From positions 744,001 to 808,000 of the forward strand of contig NZ_CP041402.1 of the NCBI RefSeq assembly GCF_007018905.1: 64,000 bases of DNA. Reading direction: 5' to 3'. Source of the DNA: Tardiphaga sp. vice304. GTDB lineage: Bacteria; Pseudomonadota; Alphaproteobacteria; Rhizobiales; Xanthobacteraceae. The notes under the pieces are model-generated. The model saw only the letters and a list, made by a program, of their open reading frames with translations. It had not been told where the DNA came from and searched no databases. A program made the position numbers and the translations under genes. This document shows positions 19,257 to 27,528 of the stretch, in pieces (position 1 is the stretch's first letter; each line of letters opens with the position of its first letter).

Positions 19257-19931
19257 TTACGACGTCGGTTCGCTCTGGCGCCATTGGCCGCCGGCGATCC
19301 TGGCGGCGGCGATCACCGCCTGGGTACGGCTTTCGACGCCGAGCTTCTGCAGGATGGCAGACACATGCGCCTTGATGGTCGCTTCCGACACGCTGAGCTC
19401 ATAGGCGATCTGCTTGTTGAGCAGCCCCTCCGACAGCATCATCAGCACCCGTACCTGCTGCGGCGTCAGCGTCACCAGGCGGTCGCGAAGCTTGGTCATT
19501 TCCGGATCGGCCGCCGCCGCCATATCGATATCCGGCGGAACCCAGACATCGCCCTCCATCACCTTGAGGATGGCGTCGCGCAGCGTATCGACGCCGAACC
19601 GCTTCGGAATGAAGCCGGAAGCGCCGAAATCCAGCGACTGCCGGATGGTGCCGACATCGTCGCTGGCCGACACGATCACCACGGGGGCGGCCGGATATTG
19701 CGCCCGCAGATAGATCAGCCCCGAGAACCCGGAAATGCCGGGCATCGACAGGTCGAGCAGAATCAGATCGACCTCTGAATCCTGTTCCAGCAGCTTGGTC
19801 AGATCCTCGAACGTACCGGTTTCGTCGATCCGGGCCTCCGGCAGAACGCCCGCGACGGCTTGTCGCAGCGCACCGCGAAACAGCGGGTGATCGTCCGCAA
19901 TGATGAGGCGTGTGGTGGCTGTGACCGACAT
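19257..19931 (-). CDS. LuxR/NarL-family response regulator (CrbR-like)
   Basis: This is a 224-residue regulator with an N-terminal receiver (acidic pocket D13-D14, phospho-acceptor D60 in LILLDLSMPG) and a C-terminal LuxR helix-turn-helix (LTPQQVRVLMMLSEGLLNKQIAYELSVSEATIKAHVSAIL). It is convergent with the SSS hybrid kinase, ending 9 bases from it, and is the likely partner. ATG 19931 gives a normal NarL-length protein; the longer frame upstream has no regulator-like sequence. The symporter at 20274 is divergent and a plausible target. Confidence 0.92.
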   Translation of the reverse strand: MSVTATTRLIIADDHPLFRGALRQAVAGVLPEARIDETGTFEDLTKLLEQDSEVDLILLDLSMPGISGFSGLIYLRAQYPAAPVVIVSASDDVGTIRQSLDFGASGFIPKRFGVDTLRDAILKVMEGDVWVPPDIDMAAAADPEMTKLRDRLVTLTPQQVRVLMMLSEGLLNKQIAYELSVSEATIKAHVSAILQKLGVESRTQAVIAAARIAGGQWRQSEPTS

Positions 19932-20273
19932 CAAGATCCATGCAAAAGGTTCGGCAATCCGGTGGCAGCGACTGCCATTTCCACCATAATGCGTTCTGCC
20001 GGCAAGTGTCGTCTGCCGTCTCGCATCTGGCAAGCGCGCATTGCTGCCACGCCGCAACTTGGCGGCTGTCGCCCATGCTGCAGCGCAACAATCCGAGGCA
20101 TGAGACCCGTCCATCTGCGACGAGTCCGCGCACTCCCCTTGCACAGGGTCTAAAGTCGTATTGGGTCCACTTTCGCTGCAATGTAACTTGGAATTGGGCT
20201 CCCTGCATCTAGCCGGCATCAGTTCGGCGCAGCGAGTGAGACATCCGCAACGAATTCGGGGAGCGATTCAAAC
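19932..20273. other. divergent promoter region between regulator and symporter genes
   Basis: This 342-base non-coding interval separates the LuxR-type regulator (leftward) and the MHS symporter (rightward). GGGGAG at 20260-20265 is the symporter ribosome site. I see no box I can name; CrbR operators would be sought here. Confidence 0.55.
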
Positions 20274-21965
20274 ATGTCTACAATTGCAGCTACATCGCCC
20301 AAGGCGGCCGGAATGACGAAGGACGAACGCTTCGTCATCTTCGCATCTTCGCTCGGCACTGTGTTCGAATGGTATGATTTCTACCTGTTCGGCTCGCTCG
20401 CCGGCATCATCGGCGCGCAGTTCTTCGGCGTGATCGATCCGGCCACCAACCAGCCGATGTTCAACCAGGCGACGCGCGACATCTTCGCGCTGCTGGCCTT
20501 TGCCGCGGGCTTCATCGTCCGTCCGTTCGGCGCCATCGTGTTCGGTCGCGTCGGCGACATCGTCGGCCGCAAATACACCTTCCTCGTCACCATCCTGTTG
20601 ATGGGCATTTCGACCTTCATCGTCGGCCTGCTGCCCAATGCCGCGACCATCGGCATTGCCGCGCCGATCATCCTGATCTCGCTGCGCCTGCTGCAGGGCC
20701 TCGCACTCGGCGGCGAATATGGCGGTGCCGCAACCTACGTCGCGGAACACTCGCCACCCGGCAAGCGCGGCTACTACACGTCGTTCATCCAGACCACGGC
20801 AACGCTGGGCCTGTTCCTGTCGCTGCTGGTGATCCTGTTTACCCGAACGATCCTCGGCGAGCCGGAATTCGCGGCCTGGGGCTGGCGCATTCCGTTCCTG
20901 GTCTCGGTGGTTCTGCTCGGCGTATCGGTCTGGATCCGGTTGCGGCTGAACGAATCCCCGGTCTTCAAGAAGATGAAGGAAGAGGGCAAGAGCTCGAAGT
21001 CGCCGCTCACCGAATCGTTCGGCAACTGGAGCAACGCCAAGATCGTGCTGATCGCCCTGATCGGCGGCACCATGGGCCAGGGCGTGGTCTGGTACACCGG
21101 CCAGTTCTACGCGCTGTTCTTCATGCAATCGATCCTCAAGGTCGACGGCTACACCGCCAACCTGCTGATCGCATGGTCGCTGCTGCTCGGCACCGGCTTC
21201 TTCATCTTCTGGGGCTCCTTGTCGGACAAGATCGGCCGCAAGCCGATCATCCTGGCGGGTTGTCTGATCGCGGCGCTGAGCTTCTTCCCGATCTTCCGGA
21301 TGATCACGTCTAACGCCAATCCGGCGCTGGAAAAGGCGATCGAGACCGTCAAGGTGGAAGTCGTCTCGGATCCCGCGCAGTGCGGCGATCTGTTCAATCC
21401 GGTCGGCACCCGCGTGTTCACCAAGCCTTGCGATACGGCGCGCGCCTATCTGGCACAGTCGTCGGTCAAGTACTCCTCCGCCCCCGGTCCGGCCGGCTCC
21501 GGCGTCAAGGTCGTCGTCAACGGCAAGGACACGCCCTATACCGACGCCAAGGCCTCCAATCCGGCGGTCCTCGCGGCGGTGCAGGCAGCGGGTTATCCGA
21601 AGGCGGGTGACGCGCAGATCGTGAAGATGTCGACCCCGTTCGATATCTTCCGTCCGCAGGTGGCGGCGGTGATCGGCCTGCTGTTCATCCTGGTGATGTT
21701 CGTCACCATGGTGTACGGCCCGATCGCGGCCCTGTTGGTCGAACTGTTCCCGGCCCGCATCCGCTACACCTCGATGTCGCTGCCTTACCACATCGGCAAC
21801 GGCTGGTTCGGCGGCCTGCTGCCAGCGACCTCCTTTGCGATCGTGGCCTCGACCGGCGATATCTATGCCGGCCTGTGGTATCCGATCATCTTCGCCACCA
21901 TCACCGCGGTCGTCGGCTTCTTCTTCCTGCCGGAGACCAAGGACGTCGACATCAGTCACACCTGA
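20274..21965 (+). CDS. MHS-family metabolite:H+ symporter with a large loop insertion
   Basis: This is a 563-residue MFS permease. The N-terminus SSLGTVFEWYDFYLFGSLAG and the loop GRVGDIVGRKYTFL are the MHS-family signatures; a second half-loop GSLSDKIGRKPIILAG follows. Twelve hydrophobic helices can be counted. Residues ~342-455 form an unusual hydrophilic insertion between helices of the C-terminal half, containing two cysteines (PAQCGDLF, TKPCDTA) that could form a disulfide. Its position beside the CrbS/CrbR-like pair suggests a small carboxylate as substrate, but that is inference. A strong terminator follows. Confidence 0.9.
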   Translation: MSTIAATSPKAAGMTKDERFVIFASSLGTVFEWYDFYLFGSLAGIIGAQFFGVIDPATNQPMFNQATRDIFALLAFAAGFIVRPFGAIVFGRVGDIVGRKYTFLVTILLMGISTFIVGLLPNAATIGIAAPIILISLRLLQGLALGGEYGGAATYVAEHSPPGKRGYYTSFIQTTATLGLFLSLLVILFTRTILGEPEFAAWGWRIPFLVSVVLLGVSVWIRLRLNESPVFKKMKEEGKSSKSPLTESFGNWSNAKIVLIALIGGTMGQGVVWYTGQFYALFFMQSILKVDGYTANLLIAWSLLLGTGFFIFWGSLSDKIGRKPIILAGCLIAALSFFPIFRMITSNANPALEKAIETVKVEVVSDPAQCGDLFNPVGTRVFTKPCDTARAYLAQSSVKYSSAPGPAGSGVKVVVNGKDTPYTDAKASNPAVLAAVQAAGYPKAGDAQIVKMSTPFDIFRPQVAAVIGLLFILVMFVTMVYGPIAALLVELFPARIRYTSMSLPYHIGNGWFGGLLPATSFAIVASTGDIYAGLWYPIIFATITAVVGFFFLPETKDVDISHT

Positions 21966-21988
21966 TCTCGCATCCTGTCCTCAACAAG

Positions 21989-22020
21989 CCGGCCGCGGAG
22001 CGATCCGCGGCCGGTTTTTT
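21989..22020 (+). terminator. rho-independent terminator after the symporter
   Basis: A perfect 10-bp stem (CCGGCCGCGG), a 6-base loop and its complement are followed by six Ts. It starts 24 bases after the stop codon. Confidence 0.92.
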
Positions 22021-22036
22021 GTTGCTTCCTTTCTTC

Positions 22037-22170
22037 CTTCTCTCCTTGTGGGAGAAGGTGGCGCGGACGAAGTCCGCGACGGATGAGGGGTTTCTGAGCT
22101 CAGAGCTTGTGGCACCCCTCACCCGTCCGCGCTGCGCGCGGCCACCCTCCCCCACAAGGGGAGAGGGAAG
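22037..22170. repeat. long imperfect intergenic palindrome
   Basis: CTCCTTGTGGGAGAAGGTGG at the left end is mirrored by CCACCCTCCCCCACAAGGGGA at the right, with inner arms GATGAGGGG / CCCCTCACCC and CGCGGACG / CGTCCGCG. It fills the gap between the symporter terminator and yjbQ. It is related in layout to the 15484 element but has different outer arms. Confidence 0.7.
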
Positions 22171-22186
22171 AGGGCAGCGCGTTCTG

Positions 22187-22660
22187 CTACCCCGCCGACC
22201 CGACGAATTGCAGCACCACTTCGCGCGCATGCGGGCGGCGGCGGTGCTCGATCAGATAGATCGCCTGCCAGGTGCCGAGCGCGAGCTGGCCGGCCAGCAC
22301 CGGAATGTGCAGCGAGGTGGCGGTGAGCAGGGTGCGGACATGGGCCGGCATGTCGTCGGGGCCTTCGCTGTCGTGGGTCCAGCCGAAATCCTGCGGCGCC
22401 AGCCGGTCGAGCACCGTCATCAGATCGACCAGCACGGAGGGATCGGCATTCTCCTGGACGGTCAGCGACGCCGAGGTGTGGCGGATGAACAGCGTCAGCG
22501 CGCCTTCGCGCCCACCCGCCTCGGCGACGAATTTGGCAACCTCGCGCGTCAGATCGACGAAGCCGGGGCCGCTTGTCTGCACCGTCAGCATCGAGGAGGT
22601 GACCGTCGTGGTGGTGACGGACGATGGCGCGGATCGGGAGATGGATTTCGGCGACGTCAT
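22187..22660 (-). CDS. YjbQ-family (UPF0047) protein
   Basis: This encodes 157 residues of the YjbQ fold, a family with weak secondary thiamine-phosphate synthase activity reported and uncertain true role. The conserved LFIRHTSASLTVQENADPSVLVDL core, the DDMPAHVRTLLTATSLHIPV stretch and the TWQAIYLIEHRR end are diagnostic. ATG 22660 is the best start within a longer open frame; ATG 22591 would shorten it to about the family minimum. A convergent palindrome follows its stop. Confidence 0.88.
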   Translation of the reverse strand: MTSPKSISRSAPSSVTTTTVTSSMLTVQTSGPGFVDLTREVAKFVAEAGGREGALTLFIRHTSASLTVQENADPSVLVDLMTVLDRLAPQDFGWTHDSEGPDDMPAHVRTLLTATSLHIPVLAGQLALGTWQAIYLIEHRRRPHAREVVLQFVGSAG

Positions 22661-22736
22661 GATCGGGAGCCTGCAAGTCGAGCCTGGGATGAACCATACC
22701 ACGGCTGCCGCGTTCCCTTTGGAAAGGGAGAGTAAC

Positions 22737-22901
22737 ATGCAGCCGAAAACATCCAGGGACATTTCAGGGCAAGAGCCACGCAAGGACAGCGAGCGCGAGC
22801 AGCGGCAGGCTATCATCAAGGATGCCGACAAGACCGGACAGTCCGATTGGGACCGCGTCCACGGCGTCGGCGACGAGATCGGGCTCGACGACAAGAAGTA
22901 A
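22737..22901 (+). CDS. 54-residue hydrophilic protein
   Basis: This small gene has a good ribosome site (GGGAG at 22726-22730) before ATG 22737 and a rho-independent terminator immediately after its stop. The protein is highly charged with no signal peptide (begins MQPKTSRDISG; ends GVGDEIGLDDKK) and is probably a soluble stress-type or partly disordered protein. I do not recognise a family. It is divergent from yjbQ, with 76 bases between starts. Confidence 0.6.
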   Translation: MQPKTSRDISGQEPRKDSEREQRQAIIKDADKTGQSDWDRVHGVGDEIGLDDKK

Positions 22902-22911
22902 TGCACAACGC

Positions 22912-22941
22912 AAAAGGCCCCGGATCGCTCCGGGGCCTTTT
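22912..22941. terminator. bidirectional terminator between convergent small genes
   Basis: A perfect 13-bp stem (AAAAGGCCCCGGA) with a TCGC tetraloop has T/A runs on both sides, so it can serve both the 54-residue gene on the plus strand and the secreted-protein gene on the minus strand. Confidence 0.9.
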
Positions 22942-22954
22942 CGTTGAAGCCGGC

Positions 22955-23242
22955 TTACTTGGTGCCGGCAGTGCCTGCGCCGGTGCCCGGCGCCTGATTC
23001 GGATTGGTGGTGGCGGACGAACCGCTCATGCCGGTGCCCGTGGTTCCGGGCCTGGTCATCGACGAACCGGTGGTAGCCGAGTTCTTGTCCATCTGGTTGG
23101 TCGTGGTGCCGTTGTTCATGCTGTTGGAAGAATTGCTGGTCGGGCTGGTAGCCGCGCCGCCCTGGCCGGAGCTCGGCTGCGCCGCAGCAAACGTGGTCGA
23201 CAGCGCGAGAGCAAGCGTGGTGGCGATAATGGCCTTCTTCAT
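22955..23242 (-). CDS. small secreted Ser/Thr/Gly/Asn-rich protein
   Basis: This is a 95-residue protein with a clear signal peptide (MKKAIIATTLALALSTTFAAA, then QPSSG). The mature chain is low-complexity Ser/Thr/Asn/Gly with no Cys and no known domain, and is probably disordered in the periplasm. The ATG has a purine-rich GAGGAA upstream. It is convergent with the 54-residue gene, sharing the terminator. Function unknown; the composition recalls the protein at 8145-8480. Confidence 0.75.
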   Translation of the reverse strand: MKKAIIATTLALALSTTFAAAQPSSGQGGAATSPTSNSSNSMNNGTTTNQMDKNSATTGSSMTRPGTTGTGMSGSSATTNPNQAPGTGAGTAGTK

Positions 23243-23447
23243 GGAAGTTCCTCACTGATGTTGTTCGTGGTCCGGGTGAAGAACGAGAAGCGACAAGAGC
23301 CGTTCCTGCGGGGGATGAAGTAAATTCCGGGAACGAAACTTGATAGTTTGATGATACCAGATGATCCTGCTGGTTCCCTCCACGCCATGCCGGCCCAGCG
23401 AGCGCCGAGCCGGGACGACAGCGCGCCGCTACCGGCCTTTCCAACTA

Positions 23448-23927
23448 TCAGATCTTTCCGCCGGAATCGCGATGCAGGCGGGTGGCGATGTCGATCAGCT
23501 TGCGCCAGGCGCTTTCGAGAAAGCTCATCGCGCGATCGATGTCCTTGTCGCTCGGCAGCGGGATTTCCAGCTTGCGCTCGCCGTCCGATTTGGGCTGCAG
23601 CGAATCCTGCTTGGGCAGGGCTTCGTCGATCTTGCCGGTGACGGATGGATCGCGCTGCGCCAGCTCGGCCTTCAGCGCGGCGTTGTCCGTGAGCAGCCGG
23701 CCGATCTCGGCGTCATAGGCCGCGCGCTCGTCCGGAACGATCGTGCAGGCCCAGCCACTGCCCTTGCCCGTGCAGGTCGAAACCGTGCCGGTGCGGGTAT
23801 CGAGCCGCACCACGCCGTCAGCCATCGGCGACAGCGCGTAGCGGCCATTCTCGGTATCCGGCAGCGTCTGTGCGCAGACGCTGCCAGTGATGACAAGAGA
23901 CGTAAACAACGCGACAGCCATTTTCAT
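23448..23927 (-). CDS. periplasmic hypothetical protein with predicted helical C-terminus
   Basis: This encodes 159 residues. ATG 23927 is preferred over the in-frame ATG six bases upstream because GCGGAG lies at correct spacing only for the later one. A signal peptide (MKMAVALFTSLVITGSVCA) precedes a short domain with a Cys pair (STCTGKGSGWACTI) and the phrase GRYALSPMADGVVRLDTRTG, which recurs in alphaproteobacterial periplasmic proteins. A helical region (YDAEIGRLLTDNAALKAELAQ) follows. It lies 28 bases downstream of the isomerase gene and is likely co-transcribed. Function unknown. Confidence 0.75.
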   Translation of the reverse strand: MKMAVALFTSLVITGSVCAQTLPDTENGRYALSPMADGVVRLDTRTGTVSTCTGKGSGWACTIVPDERAAYDAEIGRLLTDNAALKAELAQRDPSVTGKIDEALPKQDSLQPKSDGERKLEIPLPSDKDIDRAMSFLESAWRKLIDIATRLHRDSGGKI

Positions 23928-23955
23928 GGTCATGCTCCGCGGTCGAACCAGGGGT

Positions 23956-24579
23956 CTAGACCGCTGATGTGTAGGGCGCGCGCTTCGATTGCAATGCGTC
24001 CGCGAGCAATTCGAGGCGGTCCTGGCCCCAGAACACCTCACCGTTCAGCACATAGGCCGGCGAGCCGAATACGTCGGCGGCCAGCGCGTCCTCCTGGTTC
24101 TTGGCATAGGCCGCGCCGATGTCCGCCGACGCCGCGCGCTCGACCAGTTGCCGGCCCGGCAGACCCGATTCGTCCGCCAGCTTGATGAGCACGTTGGAAT
24201 CGGCAAGGTCGAGCTGCGCTTCCCAGATGGCGGCAAAGGCGCGGCGCAGCAGCGGATCGGGATCGAAGCCGGCCTCGATCGCCGCGATCACCATGCCGTC
24301 CGGCAGCCGCCCGTCGAACGGCCAGTGTTTAGGCTGCGGGTGAAAGTCGAGGCCGCGCTTGTCGCGCCAGCGCTGCAATTCCAGCATCCGGTAGCGCTGC
24401 CGCACCGGATGGCGCTTGCCGAGCGGCAGCCCGCCGGTTTCTGCGAACAATTCGCCGAGGAAGACCGGCTTGTAATTGACCTTGAGATCGTGGGTTTTCA
24501 CCAGATCCATGAACAGCTTGTGGCCGATATAGGCCCATGGCGACGGCAGCGAGAAATAGTAGTCGATCGGTTGCGGCAT
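23956..24579 (-). CDS. 2-hydroxychromene-2-carboxylate isomerase-type DsbA-fold protein
   Basis: This is a 207-residue cytoplasmic protein of the DsbA/kappa-GST fold. The N-terminus DYYFSLPSPWAYIG carries the Ser-Pro-(W/Y)-Y signature with the glutathione-activating Ser in place of a CxxC. The C-terminal VFGSPAYVLNGEVFWGQDRLELL is the family's cis-proline loop. The real substrate is not inferable: naphthalene-pathway neighbours are absent, so the name marks only the family. It is followed by the periplasmic hypothetical at 23448. Confidence 0.88.
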   Translation of the reverse strand: MPQPIDYYFSLPSPWAYIGHKLFMDLVKTHDLKVNYKPVFLGELFAETGGLPLGKRHPVRQRYRMLELQRWRDKRGLDFHPQPKHWPFDGRLPDGMVIAAIEAGFDPDPLLRRAFAAIWEAQLDLADSNVLIKLADESGLPGRQLVERAASADIGAAYAKNQEDALAADVFGSPAYVLNGEVFWGQDRLELLADALQSKRAPYTSAV

Positions 24580-24755
24580 GCAGACTCCGGCGGATCAAAG
24601 TTCGGGAACGCGCGACACCTGACCAGAGCCGTCCGTGCCGTGCAAGATAGAGGCAGCCGAATGCGCTGTTGCGGTGCGGCGATCCCGCGCGGCGGGAAAT
24701 CAATTTCATCAATAACTTCAAGCGAATCAAGGCGCTAACAGGAGATCAGCTAATC

Positions 24756-24784
24756 TTGACTTGGCAACACGCGGTAAGTATGGT
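24756..24784 (+). promoter_or_regulatory. candidate sigma-70-type promoter of the atp operon
   Basis: TTGACT (24756-24761) and TATGGT (24779-24784) are separated by exactly 17 bases in a non-coding gap, about 70 bases before the atpI ATG. This is the best -35/-10 pair in the interval. Confidence 0.5.
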
Positions 24785-24853
24785 CCGCCCGGCTTTGAAG
24801 GGTTGCGGGGCGATATTTCCAGCATTTGCAGCGTTATTTCGGGTGTCGAAAGC

Positions 24854-25225
24854 ATGACCGACGACACGCCGGACAACGATGGCAAGAGCGGAGGTGGACT
24901 TCCGGCGCACGATGAAGCCGCGCTGTCCGCAAGGCTCGGAAGCCTGGATCAGAAGTTGTCCAAGATTCGGGACGACCGCAAGTTCCAGGCTGACCAATCC
25001 GAAACCGGAAGCGGGAACGCGCAATCCAGAGCTTCGGCGATGGCAGTGGGTCTCCGGCTTTCTTCGGAACTGGTCGCGGGGGTGGTCGTCGGCACGATTC
25101 TGGGCTGGGGCTTCGATCGTCTGCTGTCGACTTCACCGTGGGGGCTGATCGTATTCATGCTGCTCGGCTTCGTCGCCGGCGTGATGAACGTGATGCGTTC
25201 GGCCGGCGTCGCTCCGAAGTCATGA
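24854..25225 (+). CDS. atpI: ATP synthase assembly protein AtpI
   Basis: This 123-residue membrane protein assists assembly of the F0 c-ring and possibly Mg2+ supply. It has a charged N-terminal third and two hydrophobic helices in the C-terminal half, around SELVAGVVVGTILGWGFDRLL and LIVFMLLGFVAGVMNVMRSAG, the typical AtpI layout. ATG 24854 starts the family-like sequence; upstream sequence in the frame is promoter region. It is the first gene of atpI-B-E-G-F. Confidence 0.9.
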   Translation: MTDDTPDNDGKSGGGLPAHDEAALSARLGSLDQKLSKIRDDRKFQADQSETGSGNAQSRASAMAVGLRLSSELVAGVVVGTILGWGFDRLLSTSPWGLIVFMLLGFVAGVMNVMRSAGVAPKS

Positions 25226-25312
25226 GATTCGCGCATTTGCGCAGCGTTTGAGACCGCCGGGTTGTCCGGCACACATGCCGGGCGTTCCGGCAGAGATGAA
25301 AGACCGACGTGG

Positions 25313-26062
25313 ATGGCCGATCCGATCCATCAATTTGAGATCCACAAGATCTTCAGCCTGGGCCATATCGGCAACCAGGAAATTGCGTTCACCAATTCGT
25401 CGGCCTACATGTTCGGCGCCGTGGCGATCGTGTCCGTGCTGATGCTCGGCGGCAGCGCCGGACGCGCGCTGATCCCGAGCCGGTTCCAGTCGGTCGCCGA
25501 ACTGTCCTACGAATTCGTGTCCAATACGGTGCGCTCCAGCATCGGCGAAGAGGGCATGAAGTTCTTCCCCTTCGTGTTCTCGCTGTTCATGTTCATCCTG
25601 ACCGCGAACCTGATCGGCATCGTTCCCTACACCTTCACCGTCACCAGCCACCTGATCGTCGCCGTCGCTTTGGCGCTGATGGTGTTCCTGACCGTGCTGA
25701 TCTACGGCCTCTATAAGAACGGCTGGAAGTTCTTCAAGCTGTTCGTGCCCTCCGGCATCCCGATGTACATCCTGCCGCTGGTGACCGTGATCGAGGTGAT
25801 CTCGTTCCTGTCGCGCCCGGTGTCGCATTCGGTGCGTCTGTTCGCCAACATGCTGGCCGGCCACATCACGCTGAAAGTGTTCGCGGGCTTCGTGACGTCG
25901 CTGAGCGCGCTTGGCGCCATCGGCGTGTTCGGCGCGGTGCTGCCGCTGGCGATGACCACGGCGCTGACCGCGCTGGAACTGCTGGTCGCCTTCCTGCAGG
26001 CCTACGTGTTCACGATCCTGACCTGCATCTATCTCAACGACGCCCTTCATCCGGGACACTAA
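25313..26062 (+). CDS. atpB: ATP synthase F0 subunit a
   Basis: This 249-residue integral membrane subunit forms the proton half-channels against the c-ring. The essential arginine sits in the conserved helix [19 protein letters not shown], and the C-terminal helix [21 protein letters not shown] is typical. ATG 25313 gives the family start [14 protein letters not shown]. It lies 87 bases after atpI and 59 before atpE. Confidence 0.97.
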   Translation: MADPIHQFEIHKIFSLGHIGNQEIAFTNSSAYMFGAVAIVSVLMLGGSAGRALIPSRFQSVAELSYEFVSNTVRSSIGEEGMKFFPFVFSLFMFILTANLIGIVPYTFTVTSHLIVAVALALMVFLTVLIYGLYKNGWKFFKLFVPSGIPMYILPLVTVIEVISFLSRPVSHSVRLFANMLAGHITLKVFAGFVTSLSALGAIGVFGAVLPLAMTTALTALELLVAFLQAYVFTILTCIYLNDALHPGH

Positions 26063-26121
26063 GCGACCCGGCCGAAATCACCCCTCACCTCTCTTAATCC
26101 CTATCCCAAAGGAGTTTTACC

Positions 26122-26349
26122 ATGGATCCCATCGCAGCTAAGTACATCGGCGCTGGCATTGCTTGTCTCGGCATGGGCGGCGCCGGCATCGGCGTCGGCA
26201 TGATCTTCAGCCAGTTCCTCGCCGGCGCGCTGCGCAATCCCTCGGCTTCGCAGGGCCAGTTCGCGAACCTGATCTTCGGCTTCGCCGTGACCGAAGCGCT
26301 CGGCATCTTCTCGCTGCTGATCGCGCTGCTGCTGCTGTTCGCCGTCTAA
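26122..26349 (+). CDS. atpE: ATP synthase F0 subunit c
   Basis: This is a 75-residue two-helix hairpin that forms the proton-carrying ring. The glycine-rich first helix ([20 protein letters not shown]), the polar loop RNPSASQGQ and the carboxylate Glu58 in [10 protein letters not shown] are all present. AAGGAG precedes the ATG by nine bases, a strong site fitting the high stoichiometry. Confidence 0.97.
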   Translation: MDPIAAKYIGAGIACLGMGGAGIGVGMIFSQFLAGALRNPSASQGQFANLIFGFAVTEALGIFSLLIALLLLFAV

Positions 26350-26411
26350 GCTGAAAACTGATCCGGTCGCGCCCCCTTCGGGGCGCGCTTCCGATCGATA
26401 AGGAGTCTGCT

Positions 26412-26981
26412 GTGGCTGAAGGTCAGGGCAAATCCAAAGCCGTGGAGCACGGTACCGCCGCGCACACCGCGGCGGACGGTGGTCACAAGGCCGCATTCCC
26501 GCCGTTCGAGAGCAACACCTTCGCTTCGCAGCTGGTGTCGTTCGCGATCGCGTTCGGTGTGCTCTATCTGATCGTGTCCCGCCTGGCGCTGCCCCGCGTC
26601 GGCGGCGTTCTGGCGTCCCGGCAGCAGGTCATCGATACCGACCTGAACGAAGCCGCGAAGCTGAAGGCCGATTCGGATGCGGCGCTGAAGGCCTATGAGA
26701 CCGAACTCGCCACTGCCCGCGCCAAGGCGCAGGCGATGGCGGCCGAGGTTCGCGAAAAGCTGAACGCGCAGCAGGACGCCGCCAAGGCGGAGCTGGAAGC
26801 AAATCTGGCGACGCGGCTCACCGCCGCCGAGCAGACCATTGCCAGCACCCGCGCAATGGCGATGGGCAATGTTCGCGGCATCGCTGCCGACACCGCCGCG
26901 GCGATCGTCGAACGGCTGACGGGCACCAGCCCGGCACCGGCCGTCGTCAACGCAGCTCTCGACGCTTCGTTGAAGGGATAA
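26412..26981 (+). CDS. atpG: ATP synthase F0 subunit b'
   Basis: This is the 189-residue peripheral-stalk subunit b', one of two b-type subunits in alphaproteobacteria. An N-terminal extension rich in Gly/His/Ala precedes one membrane helix ([19 protein letters not shown]) and a long Ala/Glu/Lys coiled coil. The start is GTG at 26412, with AAGGAG ten bases upstream. It ends three bases before atpF. Confidence 0.93.
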   Translation: MAEGQGKSKAVEHGTAAHTAADGGHKAAFPPFESNTFASQLVSFAIAFGVLYLIVSRLALPRVGGVLASRQQVIDTDLNEAAKLKADSDAALKAYETELATARAKAQAMAAEVREKLNAQQDAAKAELEANLATRLTAAEQTIASTRAMAMGNVRGIAADTAAAIVERLTGTSPAPAVVNAALDASLKG

Positions 26982-26984
26982 CCC

Positions 26985-27473
26985 ATGTTCGGTTTGCAAG
27001 CAGAATTCTGGGTTGCGGTCGCTTTCGTCATCCTGATGGGCGTGTTCGGCTGGTTCGGCATTCACCGCACCATCCTGAAGGCGCTGGACATCCGTAGCGA
27101 GCGCATCAAGCAGGAACTCAACGACGCCCGTCGCCTGCGCGACGAAGCGGCTTCCCTGCTCGCCAGCTACAAGGCGCGTCACGCCTCGGCGGAACGCGAA
27201 GCCGCCGACATCATTACCTCCGCCAAGGAAGAGGCCGAGCGCATCGCCGCGGAAGCCAAGACCAAGATGGAAGATTTTGTCGCCCGTCGTACCAAGACCG
27301 CCGAGAGCAAGATCGCTCTCGCCGAAGCCCAGGCCGTGGCCGACGTTCGCGCCGCCGCCGCCGACGCCGCCGTGACCGCCGCGACCACCATCCTGTCGCA
27401 GTCGGTTACAGGTTCGGTCGCCGACGACCTGATCGCTAAGGGCATCACTGAAGTCCGCGCCAAGCTGAACTGA
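26985..27473 (+). CDS. atpF: ATP synthase F0 subunit b
   Basis: This is a 162-residue peripheral-stalk subunit. One N-terminal membrane helix ([21 protein letters not shown]) precedes a long charged coiled coil that reaches F1. The F1 genes are not in this window, as expected where F0 and F1 operons are separate. A strong terminator ends the operon. Confidence 0.95.
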   Translation: MFGLQAEFWVAVAFVILMGVFGWFGIHRTILKALDIRSERIKQELNDARRLRDEAASLLASYKARHASAEREAADIITSAKEEAERIAAEAKTKMEDFVARRTKTAESKIALAEAQAVADVRAAAADAAVTAATTILSQSVTGSVADDLIAKGITEVRAKLN

Positions 27474-27491
27474 GGCTCGGGTTACACATTC

Positions 27492-27528
27492 AAAAGCCGG
27501 CGCGATGAAAATCGCGCCGGCTTTTTTT
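27492..27528 (+). terminator. rho-independent terminator of the atp operon
   Basis: A stem of about 15 bp (AAAAGCCGGCGCGAT against its complement, loop GAAA) is followed by a T7 run. It begins 18 bases after the atpF stop. The IS5 relic begins directly at its distal edge. Confidence 0.93.

Noticed and set aside
20268-21959. 563-codon minus-strand frame exactly mirroring the symporter
   Set aside because: Asp/Arg/Gln-rich shadow with no domain; the plus frame has MHS signatures, signal sites and a terminator.
24780-24810. Sequence with TTTGAA considered as a tRNA-Sec anticodon region
   Set aside because: No acceptor, D or T stem pairing could be drawn around it.
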